Positions 34,341-46,047 of a stretch of DNA of 64,000 nucleotides are shown here, in pieces. The stretch lies in the NCBI RefSeq assembly GCF_047675955.1, contig NC_132916.1, positions 69,185,481 through 69,249,480 on the forward strand. The letters are read 5' to 3'. This DNA is from Chlorocebus sabaeus (taxonomy: Eukaryota > Chordata > Mammalia > Primates > Cercopithecidae). How positions within the stretch are numbered: the first letter of the stretch is position 1; the number at the start of each line of letters is the position of its first letter. A program made the translations under genes and the position numbers. The notes under the pieces are model-generated. The model worked only from the letters and a program-made list of their open reading frames with translations, was not told the origin of the DNA and searched no databases.

Positions 34341-34744
34341 AAATTGGTGAATTTGTAAAGAGGAAGGACTGGGAAAAAGTCATTTGCCACTATTTGTATT
34401 TTTTGTAAATTGTTTTTTAGTCTCTTTGACTGTTATTAGTTCTGTACTGAAAACACATGATTTTCCTGATGTTGTTGCCATTTCTCCCATATTTATCATC
34501 ACTGAGAGACAAACCACCTACAGCAGCAGTTTTTCATGTCTAAGAGGATTTAATTTATAGTTATTCCTCTTAGCACTTTTCTATGTCATCCCCAACCCTA
34601 CGACATTAGTTTGTGTTCATATCTGACACAGAACACATATGCAAGGCATCAGCAGCAGCACTAACTGCTAATGGTTTCAGGGCATTTTTCAGCTTTTGAA
34701 GGGATTTTCTTTATTTAATGTCCTCAGACTGGATGTACTTGAGG

Positions 34745-34880
34745 TGTCAGTATTTTATTATTTCTTTTATGTGAAAACAAAAACACAGAGAGGTAAAGGT
34801 CCTTTTCTGGTGACTCAGGTGCTAAATGGAAGAACTGAGATTTGAATGCAGGATCTTTGACTTTAAATCATGCACTCATT
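34745..34880 (-). repeat. MIR-like fragment (antisense)
   Basis: cagagaggtaaaggtccttt then gtgactcaggtgctaaatgg and actgagatttgaatgcagga follow the reversed MIR core. Confidence 0.6.
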
Positions 34881-35018
34881 TTCTGCCATGTTGCTGATGC
34901 CTCACTGTGCCGGAGAGAAGGAAAATAATGACAACTTTGATGTCAGCACATCTGTTTTGCTTATTATTCTTCTCATATGGCTTATTAACCTATCCGAATA
35001 ATCATTTCTACTTAACAG

Positions 35019-35136
35019 ATTACAAAGGCTGACTTAGAACAGCGCCATCCTCAGCTCGATTATGTTTTTACATTGGCACAGAATTTGAAAAATAAAGCTT
35101 CCAGTTCCGATGTGAGAACAGCAATTACAGAAAAAT
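35019..35136 (+). CDS. UTRN: Utrophin exon K (spectrin repeat, r524-562 plus 1 nt)
   Basis: 118 bases, phase 0 to 1. It starts ITKADLEQRHPQLDYVFTLA after cttaacag and ends SSDVRTAITEK plus the first base of a Leu codon. It is the middle helix of the repeat opened in exon J. Length equals dystrophin exon 52 (118, from memory), and QNLKNKxSxxxxRTxIT is shared with dystrophin. Donor GTAAGT, followed by a run of T. Confidence 0.97.
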
Positions 35137-35192
35137 GTAAGTTTTTTTTTTTAAAGTTATGTATCATCATCCACTTTCCCTGCAAATGGTGA

Positions 35193-35220
35193 CACACACA
35201 CACATACACACACACACACA
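35193..35220 (+). repeat. (CA)n microsatellite
   Basis: About 14 CA units with one interruption (cacatacac). Confidence 0.9.
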
Positions 35221-35789
35221 AAAAACCCCCCACACATTTTCAAAGATTATTCAACTTAGAGTAATAGTGTTTAATATTTGTTACTCTTTATTTATACAGA
35301 AACGTAGCTTTCCCTTGTTTTTATCTTTTGTGAACATTGTTACAATGACCTTATGAAGCCCTTAATTATTAAGATCACGACTCTTAAGTAATTACTTACA
35401 CGTTGGGTTTTCTTCTCTTAACTTAGGCTTTCTTTTAGAGGTATAAAAAAAAGTCAGAGAAACTCACAAGAATGCAAATCCTTTCTCTCATTATACTGCA
35501 TTCTCTAAAATCAGGTCTTACTATGTATTTTAACTCAACCCAAAATTCAGTTCACAAATACTTATTGAACAACTACTATGTGCTTATGTGACTGACATTA
35601 ATTTGGGGATACTTTAGTTAAAAATGAGAGAAAACAACAACAAAAAATAAACATACAAAACAATAGCAAACAAAGATTCTTGCTTGGGGTTTGCATTCTA
35701 GCTCAGAAGCATCTAGCTTCTACAAACCCTTCTTAGTGGAAATGTACTACCAATAGCAAACGAAGTCTAAATTCTCAAGAGTCACATCT

Positions 35790-36205
35790 AGGGATTGTCA
35801 CAGTCTGCTGCCACTACCCCTTCTTTCACTTCAGCCCTCAGCCCAGCCTGTAGTTATGCTGTTATTCCTTAAAATATCCTGACATTTCCTGGTCTTCTTA
35901 CCTTTATTCACATTTTTTTTTTTTTTTTCTCTTGGCCTTTTCTTCCCAGGTGAAATTCTACGCAGCAGCTAAAATGTCACCCCCTTTGTGATGTCTTTCC
36001 CTCCTCTTCTGGTCCCTGGTGAATGTTAATTTCTATTTTTAGTTCCTTCTATGGCCTTTCCCCCCATAGCTTTATTATAGATCTCACAACTAGTTTAATT
36101 CTCTCTCCCTTCCATAGATTGTGAATATCCATCTTTCTGCCCCTCGGGCCTTTCACAGTTCCCAATACAAATTAACTACCCAATAAATGCTTGTGGCAAA
36201 ATATA
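35790..36205 (+). mobile_element. L2 LINE 3' fragment
   Basis: cttttcttcccaggtgaaat, agctaaaatgtcaccccctt, ttattatagatctcacaact and acaaattaactacccaataa follow the L2 3' end order. A T run (35911-35926) interrupts it. Confidence 0.65.
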
Positions 36206-37112
36206 AACTGGAAGGATAAAGCCTAATCTTTCTCAAGGGAAGGAAGTCAGCTACTCTTCCTGTAAAAAGTATGTTTTGATTTCAAAAAAAATCATGGTAG
36301 CAACAAGGGTATTATAGGAGATACATTAGAAAAGAACTTTTAGTGTATGAAAGTGTTGGCTTATTTTTACTAAATACATTGTTTTCCTTCTTTTCTCTTT
36401 TTGTGAATGGATGGATTGTGCCTATTATGGAACTTTGGAGTGAGCCAGTTTCCCTCACATCACAGGGGAGCTCCTCTGCTCTAGTGATACCAAACTATTG
36501 ACAAAACCATTTCCAGTTTGCTTTTTCTATCATCTTGATTTTTTTTTTTTTTTTTTATCACCTCTCTTTTTGTCCAAAACTTCTTTCAGGTGTTTGTTTG
36601 TTTGTGTATTCGTTTTTACAAGACTTTCCTTCTCCTAAATATCTTCCCTTTTCTATTTAATGTACACACTCTATTTTCTCTCTCTATATAAATATTTCTG
36701 TGTGTGTAGACGTTCTATAGCCTTCATCACTCCTCATTATATGAAAAACTCTTCTCAGTGGGAATGTCCTGCTACCAATAGTAACCTGGTTTTAGGGCTT
36801 AACACACAGTGAATGGGGCAATTTACTTACTTTTTATGACAAACCTGTGATATTTACTCTCGCTTGATGTCTTTGGTTTCATTTAATGTTAAAGGATTCT
36901 ATTAGTAATAGAATTGGTCATAAGTACTTTATGTAACTTTTTAACTGATGGAACATTATGATAGTTTTGTCCTCTCTTAAGTTTAAAACTTAAGCAATTT
37001 ATTTAAACAGCTACGACATCATAAAACAGATTGTCTCACTGAGCAAGTTTTAAAGAATGATATCACGTAAGTATTACTTAAGGTCTTCTGAACAACCTTA
37101 AGTTCATAGCTA

Positions 37113-37415
37113 TTTTTTTTGCTTGTTTGTTTTTGAGATGGAGTTTCACTCTTGTTGCCCAGGCTGGAGTGCAATGGTGCAGTCTTGGCTTACTGCAACC
37201 TCTGCCTCCCGGGTTCAAGCAGTTCTCCTGCCTCAGCCTCCCAAGTAGCTGGGATTACAGGCACCCACTACCACGCCCAGCTAATTTTGAATGTTTGGAG
37301 AAAGAGGGTTTCACCATGTTGGTCAGGCTGGTCTTGAACTTCTGACCTCAGGTGATCCACCTGCTTCAGCCTCCCAAAATGCTGGGATTACGGGCGTGAG
37401 CCACCGCACCCAGCC
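37113..37415 (-). mobile_element. Alu (antisense)
   Basis: tttttgagatggagtttcac through to ccaccgcacccagcc, both arms. Flanks agttcatagctatttt and agttgatagctttt look like a diverged target duplication. Confidence 0.94.
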
Positions 37416-37706
37416 AGTTGATAGCTTTTATGTTTTACTATAACCATGTATTATACCAAGAACTTTGCCAAAGTGTTCCATGATAACTCAGCTGGAATGT
37501 TTTGTTTTAGTTACATTCCTCCTTGGGCTGGTACTTAACTATAGCCTTTCTTTTTGTCTGATAATCAAAGCATCTTCCAGCAGTGTGGTTTTAACATTCT
37601 ACTTACTTATTATCAGCAGGTTCTTGCAGATATTCTAAGTTATTGTTTATTAGTACCTCAGTTCAAGATTACAAACTAACTCTGAAGTGATTAATACAAA
37701 ATTTAA

Positions 37707-38029
37707 GGCTGGGTGCAGCACTTACAAAAGATTTAAGGCCTCCCAGCACTTTGGAAGGCCGAGGCGGGCGGATCACGAGATCAGGAAATCGCAACCATCC
37801 TGGTTAACACGGCGAAACCCCGCCTCTACTAAAAATACAAAAAATTAGCCGGACATGGTGGCAGATGCATGTAGTCCCAGCTACTCGGGAGGCAGGAGAA
37901 TGATGTAAACCCGGGAAGTGGAGGCGGAGCTTGCACTGAGCCGAGATCGTGTTGCTGCACTCCAGTCTTGGCGACAGAGCGAGAATCCGTCTCAAAAACA
38001 ATATATACAAATAAAAATAAAAAATAAAA
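37707..38029 (+). mobile_element. Alu with rearranged 5' head
   Basis: Starts gctgggtgcagc, then the expected head is replaced by acttacaaaagatttaaggc, a near copy of the flank acaaaatttaagg (37696-37708), before normal Alu sequence resumes at cccagcactttgg. Tail is A-rich. Confidence 0.93.
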
Positions 38030-38041
38030 ATTTAAGTTTCC

Positions 38042-38338
38042 AACTGGGCGCAGTGGCTCATGCCTGTATTCCCAGCACTTTGGGAGGCTGAGGCAGACAG
38101 GTCAGGAGTTTGAGACCTGGCCAACGTGATGAAGCCCGGTCTCTACTAAAAATTCAAAAATAGCCGGGTGTGATGGCACACAACTGTAATCCCAGCTACT
38201 TGGGAGGCTGAGGCAGGAGAAGCACTTGTACCCGGGGGCGGAGGATGCAGCAAGGCAAAAGCTGAGCTCGTGCCACTGCGCTCCAGCCTAGGCGAGGGAT
38301 CGAGATTCTCGCTCAAAAAAAAAAAAAAAAAAAAAAAA
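38042..38338 (+). mobile_element. Alu
   Basis: ctgggcgcagtggctcatgc to a 24-base A tail. Target copies aagtttcc at 38034-38041 and 38337-38344. A gap of ~13 bases separates it from the previous Alu. Confidence 0.94.
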
Positions 38339-39029
38339 GTTTCCTTAGATCTGTCTGTCTGTAAAACCATGTTAAAAATAGAGAAAGAAGAGAGGAAGCT
38401 ACAAGAGAAATAGAGAAGGTGATAATGAGTAAAAGGACTAGAAATAAAAAACAATAAAAGAGGAAGGACAAGAACCAGTGTGGAATTTTTATGATGAAGA
38501 GCTGCTGGGTGCATAGTACATGAGTCTCTTTTCCTTTTAGTGTTTCTCTTGAACTTGAACATATAAAATTCCTTTTAGAAAATTTTCCTGCTACAGTAAA
38601 ATAAATGCAAAAATATTCTTACACAGTTCATTTTCTTCTAAAATCAAGACTGCCTGAGAAAAATCTCCTTTGAGGGTAACAAGTGACTGAAGTACTGTTA
38701 AACCCTACCTTCATCAAACCAGGTCTATAAATACAACTATAAATACAAAATTAAATAGAAAATTATTTTCTTTATAATGTTTTGGTAGTATCTGTTTATA
38801 ATAGTAGATATTTTCTTGTGAGTTGTTTTAGAGCACTGAAAATAGAGTTCAAGATTTTTTTTCTCAAGCATGGTTTCAGAAATATATCAATTGTATAGGA
38901 TGGCAGATGTGTATTAAAATTCCTTTAAAATGTGTTTATCAGCTCACCTTCTTTCTTTTTTCTGTTCATAGACTTATTTGTGATACATTTGATATCTGGT
39001 ATTTTTTCTTTCTCCTGAGAGTTACATGT

Positions 39030-39034
<5 letters not shown>

Positions 39035-39069
<35 letters not shown>
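39035..39069 (+). repeat. T35 homopolymer in the exon L acceptor region
   Basis: Thirty-five T in a row ending 21 bases before exon L. Not attached to an Alu body, so it is not an Alu tail I can recognise. Confidence 0.95.
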
Positions 39070-39090
39070 CATTTATAATGCTACCCTCAG

Positions 39091-39296
39091 TGGAAAGGGT
39101 CAAGAACCAGTGGGATGGCACTCAGCATGGTGTTGAGCTAAGACAGCAGCAGCTTGAGGACATGATTATTGACAGTCTTCAGTGGGATGACCACAGGGAG
39201 GAGACTGAAGAACTGATGAGAAAATATGAGGCTCGACTCTATATTCTTCAGCAAGCCCGACGGGATCCACTCACCAAACAAATTTCTGATAACCAA
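39091..39296 (+). CDS. UTRN: Utrophin exon L (two spectrin repeats join, r563-631)
   Basis: 206 bases, phase 1 to 0. Two bases complete Leu; then ERVKNQWDGTQHGVELRQQQ (last helix of the repeat from exons J-K, Trp in KNQWDG) and a new repeat with SLQWDDHREETEELMRKYEA, ending KQISDNQ before GTAAGA. Equivalent of dystrophin exon 53 (212, from memory). The upstream in-frame ORF into the intron is chance, as the acceptor ctaccctcag is clear. The acceptor is preceded by the T35 run. Confidence 0.97.
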
Positions 39297-39594
39297 GTAA
39301 GACTCATCAGATATTTTTTGGCAGTATTATTTTGTTGGATACACTTTTTTTTTTTTCCTATTGTTCACTGTAATTCTTAACAATAGGAACCTGTCATGTT
39401 TTTTTCCTAAGTTCTTAGAGTATATATTGAAATTTATTGAGGAATTTGATCTGGAAGATTTTTCTGAAAAATTTCTGGAGGCGTAACAAGTAAGAATGTG
39501 CATGACTTTTTGCAAGTGAAACACACCCTCAAATCAGCATCTAGAAAGAGCACATTTTCAAGATTCCGGGGAGCCTCTTTTGCTCCCTTCTGTT

Positions 39595-40228
39595 CTGTAT
39601 TAGTCTGTTCTCACATTGCTATAAATAACTACCTGAGACTGGATAATTTATGAAGAAAGGAGATTTAATTGACTCACAGTTCATGTGAGGGAGCTGCATT
39701 CCAGCCTCAGCAACAAAGTGAGACAATGTCTCCAATAAATAAATAAAATCTGTGGCACTTCTCCTTTCTATCTTTCTCTCTCTGTCTTGCTGCCTTGTAA
39801 AGAAGGTGCCTGCTTCTTCTTTGCCTTCCACTATTATTTTAAATTTCCTGGTGCCTCCCAGTCATGCTTCACTACATTATCTCAGCTCATTGCAAGCTCC
39901 ACCTCTGGGTTCAAGCGATTCTTGCCTCAGCCTCCCAAGTAGCTGGGATGACAGGCATGCACCACCACACCCAGCTAATTTTTGTATTTTTTGTAGAGAT
40001 GGGGTTCTGCCATGTTGCCCAGGCTTATCTGCAACTCCTGAGCTCAAGTAGTCTACTCACCTCGGCCTCCCAAGTGTCACACACTTTTAAACCATCCGAT
40101 CTTGTGAGAACTCACTATCACAAGAACAGCACGGGGGAAATTCATCCCCATGATCCAGTCACCTCCCACCAGGCTCCTCCTTCAAATGAACATGAGATTT
40201 GGGTGGGGACACAAATCCAAACCATATT
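39595..40228 (-). mobile_element. MST/THE1 LTR (MaLR), antisense with an inverted middle and Alu pieces
   Basis: Outer parts are antisense: tgtattagtctgttctcaca to gactcacagttc (39597-39684), and atccgatcttgtgagaactc to aatccaaaccatatta (about 40095-40228). The middle LTR part (39750-39865, cttgctgccttgtaaagaag to agtcatgcttc) is in the opposite orientation. An Alu 3' end (39690-39748, plus) and an Alu body (39866-40073, minus) bound the flipped middle. Confidence 0.8.
39866..40073 (-). mobile_element. Alu fragment (antisense)
   Basis: ctcagctcattgcaagctcc to cacctcggcctcccaag. It lacks its head and its 5' end. The missing tail part may be the plus-strand piece at 39690-39748 (gctgcattccagcctcagca). 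Confidence 0.88.
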
Positions 40229-41525
40229 ACTTACTTACCCTGAAGGTTATTTTTATTAATAAAATGTTCCAAGACTTTCTTTTGAGGGCTACTGTAGTGA
40301 ACAAATCAGATAAGTTTAGTTTCCTTTAATGTCTTTTTAACCAAACGGTTTTATTAATTTCATAATAGCAAGCATCTTTTTTGTCATCAGGTCAGTTATA
40401 GAGTTGATAATATTGAACAACTATGGTAGTTTTAAAAGTGCTTTTAAGATTCTCTGTATAAAATTATAAAATAGTCTTGAATTGGAGATTTTGGTTGTGA
40501 GGTTATAGTTTGGTATAACATTTATTTGCCTTTCAGCTAGCCTAAGATAGAAGTGTATATCTGTGAAGAATTTAAGAGAGTATTCGTAGAAAACAATCGA
40601 AAATGTGGAAGTATGTTTTTATTCTCCACTAATGCAGACTTCACTTGGTTACAGTTTTAAAAGCAGGTGGCCAGTTATACGTGTTTCTGGATCATTCTCT
40701 GTGTTTGTGATATTGCTGATTGTTTCCACCAAGTGATTCCTAAGTCCTAGTGAAGCCCCTGACCCCTTAACTAGAGGAGTACAATTAAAATGATGTCAGT
40801 GTTTCAGTTATCATATTAGAAGATTATTTTCTAATCAGCAGTGTGGTTCTTTTCTTCTGAAACCTTAGGCTGATTTAAAATCTTCCCAATTGCTACAAAA
40901 AGCATTATATTAAAAGTGTCAGTCGTCATTTAGATTTCATGGTGAGTACCTTCATCCAGAGACTCTCAGAGGCTGAAAAACTCTATCAAAGAACCAATGC
41001 CAGTGGACAAATTCAGCATCAGTTTGGCTATTCAAGTAAACTCTCAGTAAACCTTGCTTGGCAGCTTGATCCATTCAAGTGGTTCTTTGTAAACACACCT
41101 TGTGATCCAGGGGCAAGTGATGGAAGATGTCCATGTTGTTGATCCTTCACGTTTCTCCAGGCATGTATGCAGGAACTCTCTCTCTATTCAGTCCTTTGTG
41201 ACGCATGTCCCTGTAAGGATCAGAGGTACAACAGAAGGAATGAAAAAGGCAAATGGTTTGAGGAAGGAAAATATCTCAAAAAGAAAAAGATAATAATCTT
41301 GTAATATTGTCATCTATGTACCTGATCACTTTCTTAGATAGTTTCTTTTCGCTTCTCCTAATTTTGGTTTCTGCTTCATATAAGAAAGGATTTGCCCCCA
41401 GTCTGTTTTCATCTCATGATATCTGTATCTAAAGCATGTCAAAATCTGCTGGGAGTACTATTGTTTTGATGATACTAATTACTGAGTGACCAAGTCTAAC
41501 AAACAGACCTGCATTTGCACCTCAG

Positions 41526-41680
41526 ATACTGCTTCAAGAACTGGGTCCTGGAAATGGTATCGTCATGGCATTCGATAACGTCCTGCAGAAACTCCTGGAG
41601 GAATATGGGAGTGATGACACAAGGAATGTGAAAGAAACCACAGAGTACTTAAAAACGTCATGGATCAATCTCAAACAAAG
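41526..41680 (+). CDS. UTRN: Utrophin exon M (spectrin repeat, r632-682 plus 2 nt)
   Basis: 155 bases, phase 0 to 2. It starts ILLQELGPGNGIVMAFDNVL after cacctcag and ends KETTEYLKTSWINLKQ plus a split Ser codon. The Trp of KTSWINL is the core of the last helix, closing the repeat begun in exon L. The length equals dystrophin exon 54 (155, from memory), and the motif DDTRxV is shared. Donor GTAACT. Confidence 0.97.
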
Positions 41681-43552
41681 GTAACTCTAAGGCCCTGGCA
41701 GGTGAATGTATATTGTCAAGTTGAGAATTTGATTGCTTTGGCTTTCTCATGGAAACCTGGCCAAACATGTGGCTACCGCAAGTACATTTTATGTTTTTTT
41801 GTTTTTATATTGTGATGTGCTGAGTTAGTATTATCATACTTAGTTCAGAATGTATGTTTATACAATACGTATTTGAATTTTTACAATGGAGTTTTGTTTT
41901 TTTTTGTTTTTTTTAATCAGCCTAAACCTTGCCAATGATTACATGCTCTGATTATCTTATACTCTTGGTATTATTTGGAATACACTTTGTAGTACACTGA
42001 ATGTAAGGAGTGCAGGTGTTTACAGATGCATCAGGGTAATAGTATCCCTAAAGGTAATTGTAATAGTGTGCTATTTGGGTGGGGCGTCCTAAGTTGAGGA
42101 CCAGACACACATGGATCCAACACTAAACCCCTGAAATAATCTATGTGCATTTAGGGTTTTAGTTAATTTACTATCTTTTTTCCCATTACTTTGTCTTGTC
42201 AGAGTATTTGGAACAGCCCAAAATAGAATGTGTTTACAAGAGAATTTTCTGTCACTTGAACACCTAGAATTTGAGAAACTATAAACAGTGATTAGCATCT
42301 CTTTAAGATTGCATATTTATATTCATCACTAGTAAAAAAAGATATTTACATCATGAATATAGTACTGGGAATGCTTGTGTCTAAGTGAAATTACGTGCAT
42401 CGTTATCTATTAAAATGCAAGTGTCTTAAAACCAGTTTGGTATCAAAACACATCTATTTTGCCATGAATACAATGGGTATTAGAGCACTTTATATTCCTG
42501 ATATATTCCTGATAATAAACTATGACTAAGCATTTAATAACATTTTGACATGGAGAAGTTTTATACATTTCCAGAATGTTATTTTTAGTTACAATCTCTG
42601 AAGCTCTGAAAACTCGAAGAAGAGAGTTGTGAGGACAGAATGTGAGGTTGAATGTGGTGTTAGATATACCTAGGATACTGGAGAAAATAAGATTGGGTTA
42701 GCAAAGACAAAACTTCGCAAGTGGTTAAAGCAGAGTGAGTATAATATTGGTCTTTCTAACATTTTACTACAACTTTTCTCTTTTATTATAATAGGTTATT
42801 TGGATATAGTAAAGATATCATAACTCACGCAGGGAAGAAGGTGAATTAAAAACAGCTTTAACCTTAAGAGATATAGTCCTTAAATATACTTTATCTTTGT
42901 GTTTCCAAAAGTTCCATGTACAAGAGTTAGGACTTGTTTTCCCTGTAACTTAACAAAAAATTGATCCCTTAGGAATGTGTGGCCTGGTTTATTTAGCACC
43001 TCCAATTCTTTTTTTTTTTTTTTTTTTTTTTTGCTTCTACTTTGTAAATATTTTAAGACGGCCTACAGCAGTAGTTGGATTAGATGGAAGAGGCAATTAA
43101 AAAGGAATTATATTGCAAGGCGATTTTTCATTTATCATAGCTAAGACAATCACAATGTTCCAGTTGCTTTGTAGTTACAAGTGGTTGTCTTATTGTTTTT
43201 CTCTGCATTTGATGGTGAGGGAAATAACTAATTATATTAATATTTAGACATGATTTAGATATATTGTTATCTATAAAGCAGGGAAAACAGAGCAAAACTG
43301 GCTCATAGGATCCCTTCACGAATGACAACTAGGGCTTTTATATGTAAAGAGAGTTTTCTCTTTTAAATACAGTGATATTTAAATTTTTAACTATTTTAGA
43401 TGGACATCTTTGTAGAATATATAAATCTTTCTTTGCCTTCTTAAAGCTTGTGAATGTATATTTAACTTTTTTTTTTTAATTCTTGGTATTATTGTTGCAA
43501 AGATAGAATTAAAGAACTTTGATGGATATAAGTGACCTTAGAGTGCTTCCGA

Positions 43553-43720
43553 ACCAGTATTTCTCAACCTTTCTTTACATTATTGCTTCCCTAAGGAGCC
43601 TTTGTAGACTCATCTCCCCCATGAAATTTTAATACCATGATATACTGTGTACTGTATGGTTGTGCTTTATATATAAAAAGAGTACATTTTTTCACCCTCC
43701 CCCTGAAAAGAAATAACCAT
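43553..43720 (+). mobile_element. hAT-like DNA transposon remnant
   Basis: Starts agtatttctcaacctttctt, a common start of hAT-type repeats, with tgaaattttaataccatgat inside. Subfamily not determined. Confidence 0.4.
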
Positions 43721-43934
43721 TTATTACCTTTGCTGAGAATACATGGTCTAATCTAATGTTCTTAGACTCAGAGAAGTTAAATGACATGTTCAAAGTCATA
43801 CAACACAGTCAGGATGATATTTTTCTATGCTAAATGGTAACACTCTTCATGCTCTGAGTTCTGAAGAATTGGCAGTAAATTTATTCAGGCTGCTATACTT
43901 TGTGAGATTTGGGGCTTTGTTTTGTGCATATGAA

Positions 43935-44130
43935 TTTTGAGTATCATCTCATTGGCAGGCACTGTACAAGCTCTTCACACACATCATTTCGTTTAATCTT
44001 CACAACAAGCGCAGAAGAGAGGTAGCATTTTCATCAGTCCTGTGTTGATGAATAAATTGAAGTACAGAGAAGTTAAGGAATCACTCAAGACCACACAGCT
44101 TATAGTGGCAGATCTGGGATTGGAATTCAA
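43935..44130 (-). repeat. MIR SINE (antisense)
   Basis: gcaggcactgtacaagctct, ttaatcttcacaacaagcgc, aattgaagtacagagaagtt and gatctgggattggaattcaa are the reversed MIR in order. Confidence 0.8.
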
Positions 44131-45379
44131 GCTTGACTGGCAAGTCAGGCTCTTATCATCTCTAAAAACAGTTTCATTTTTCTTCTTTCAATCAGACTGT
44201 CAGCCTTTGCTGACATTCTTGGTGACTGCTTTGTGTACCCGCCTCTCAGTTCTGTCTATAATTCCGCTTACTGATTCTTATCTGTGTTGAGTTTAGAAGC
44301 CATATCAGATGAAAGATATGGACCTTTTTTATGCATAATGTAATGCACTCCAGTACATGGCCATCACACCCTGTCTAATGGCTGCTGAGAGGCCTTTTTA
44401 CCATGGCTGCCCTCTTATCTTCCAGCCTATTCTGTATATACATCATTGTCAGCCAAATTCTGGAGGGGTGAAGGGTTGTTATACTTGCACATGGAATACT
44501 GTGCAGCATAATGTGTGAAGTTCAATATCATCTTTCAAAGGAAATGTTTTGTATAAATTGCAGTTAGCCTAAATAATTTGGCTATTCACAATTTTAAGTC
44601 CACAGTCCCTTATCTACAATGCCAAAATCTAAAAACAGCTTTGATAACAGAAAGCTTTGAATTGCCATGCGGGTATTTATTAAAGTCTTTATTTATTCTG
44701 GTTAGTGTGAATGGCCTTGTTCCTTGCTGCAGAAATATTAATGTGTTTGATTGCTTCCCCAGACCCTGTTCAGGGGTGGTAGTTAATATGGTTACTTTCA
44801 TAATATTAGTATTCTAATGTTCAAAAAAATCTTAATTCTGAAACACAACTGAATCCTGATTTTTTGGATTCTTTGTACAATAGACCTGTCTCTAATGTTT
44901 CCAACTGATCTATATATCCTGACCACTACTTTTTTTTACTTACAACTTTTTTTTTCCTTCCATCTCTTAATGCTAATTAACAAATTTTCTAGTGCCTGTT
45001 GAGATAGTGATTGTTGAAATGTGTTTATAGCACAGTCAGTGTTGATGCCTGATTTGGGTCTGAAATGCTATTTTAGCTGTATATATTTTGGTACTCCAGG
45101 ACCAAAATAACATTCTATAACACACACACACGTATTCACACATGTATAACTATGTGTGTATAGATGTGTTTGCACATGCATGTATATACAGGTATGTGTA
45201 TATATATGCACACCCATGTATATGCACACACAGTTATCTACACTGAAGTATTGTAGAGGAAATGAGACAGCATAGCTGTGTGCTATAAACAGTTTCTTAG
45301 AAATCACTAATTACTCTGTCTTTTTCTCCTTGTCCTTATCCCATGAAGTCACATTTTACCTTGCCTATGTTAAGGTATT

Positions 45380-45605
45380 TCTAGGTTGGTACAGGTAGAA
45401 CAGAAAGCGCAGAATGTAAGGAATATGGGGCAATCCTTGGTTAAAAGCCCATCTTATGCACTTGCCTTTTGTGCTAACTTGTAGGAAGTTATTTCAACTC
45501 ACTGAGTCTCCATTTCCTTGATTCTAAAGTGGAGAACATGTCTAATATGTAGGGTTATTGTGATATCAAAAGTTATGTGTAAAAGTTCTTAGTAGGTAGT
45601 CTATA
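45380..45605 (+). repeat. MIR-like SINE
   Basis: ttatttcaactcactgagtc, ctccatttccttgattctaa and gtagggttattgtgatatca follow the plus-strand MIR core and 3' part. Confidence 0.65.
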
Positions 45606-45991
45606 CTTAAGAAAAAGTTGCCCAAACTGTCATCATCTGCTCTTTCATATGCCTTTCTGATAAATCCACTGCTTTTAGCCACATGCACTGTACTTTCTGT
45701 GGTTAAATTAGCAGAAAGTTGAGTCAGTTGTTTGTTCATAGTCGTTTCAAACTCTTTCTACTTTAATTAATGATAAAATACTTGATTGTCTGCTTTTCTG
45801 AGTGCAGTATAGATATTCTAAAACTTTGTTAACAGATGAAATTTCTTTAAAAATGTAGTTTCCTTGGTTTGCAGAATTATCACAGTTGCTGAATTTACCT
45901 TGCAATTAAGCATTTTCTGCCAAAGCAAAAATCAACCATCCTGGGAAGGAAAGGTACAGAATTTAAAAAGACACAATTTTTTTTTAGAGTG

Positions 45992-46047
45992 ATTTTATTT
46001 ATTTTATTTTATTTTATTTTATTTTATTTTATTTTATTTTATTTTTA
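45992..46047 (+). repeat. (ATTTT)n pentanucleotide microsatellite
   Basis: About 10 to 11 attttattttattttattt units in the former A tail of the L1. Confidence 0.93.

Larger units (their letters stand above)
32941..35018 (+). other. UTRN: Intron J-K (2.1 kb)
   Basis: MIR (33465-33655), L2-like stretch (33690-34340) and another MIR-like piece (34745-34880). 32945-33460 and 34345-34740 hold nothing recognised. Confidence 0.85.
35137..39090 (+). other. UTRN: Intron K-L (4.0 kb)
   Basis: Short (CA)n (35193-35220), L2 (35790-36205), and three Alus: one antisense (37113-37415), then two plus (37707-38029, 38042-38338). Ends with a 35-base T run. 36210-37110 and 38345-39030 hold nothing recognised apart from T runs. 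Confidence 0.88.
39297..41525 (+). other. UTRN: Intron L-M (2.2 kb)
   Basis: Contains a rearranged MST/THE1 LTR with Alu pieces (39595-40228). 40230-41525 shows no known repeat; short ORFs at 40939-41293 match nothing I know. Confidence 0.85.

Noticed and set aside
38146..38562. Minus-strand ORF of 138 codons
   Set aside because: It begins in unique intron and ends in an Alu. Lysine/phenylalanine runs come from poly-A/T. No family recognised.
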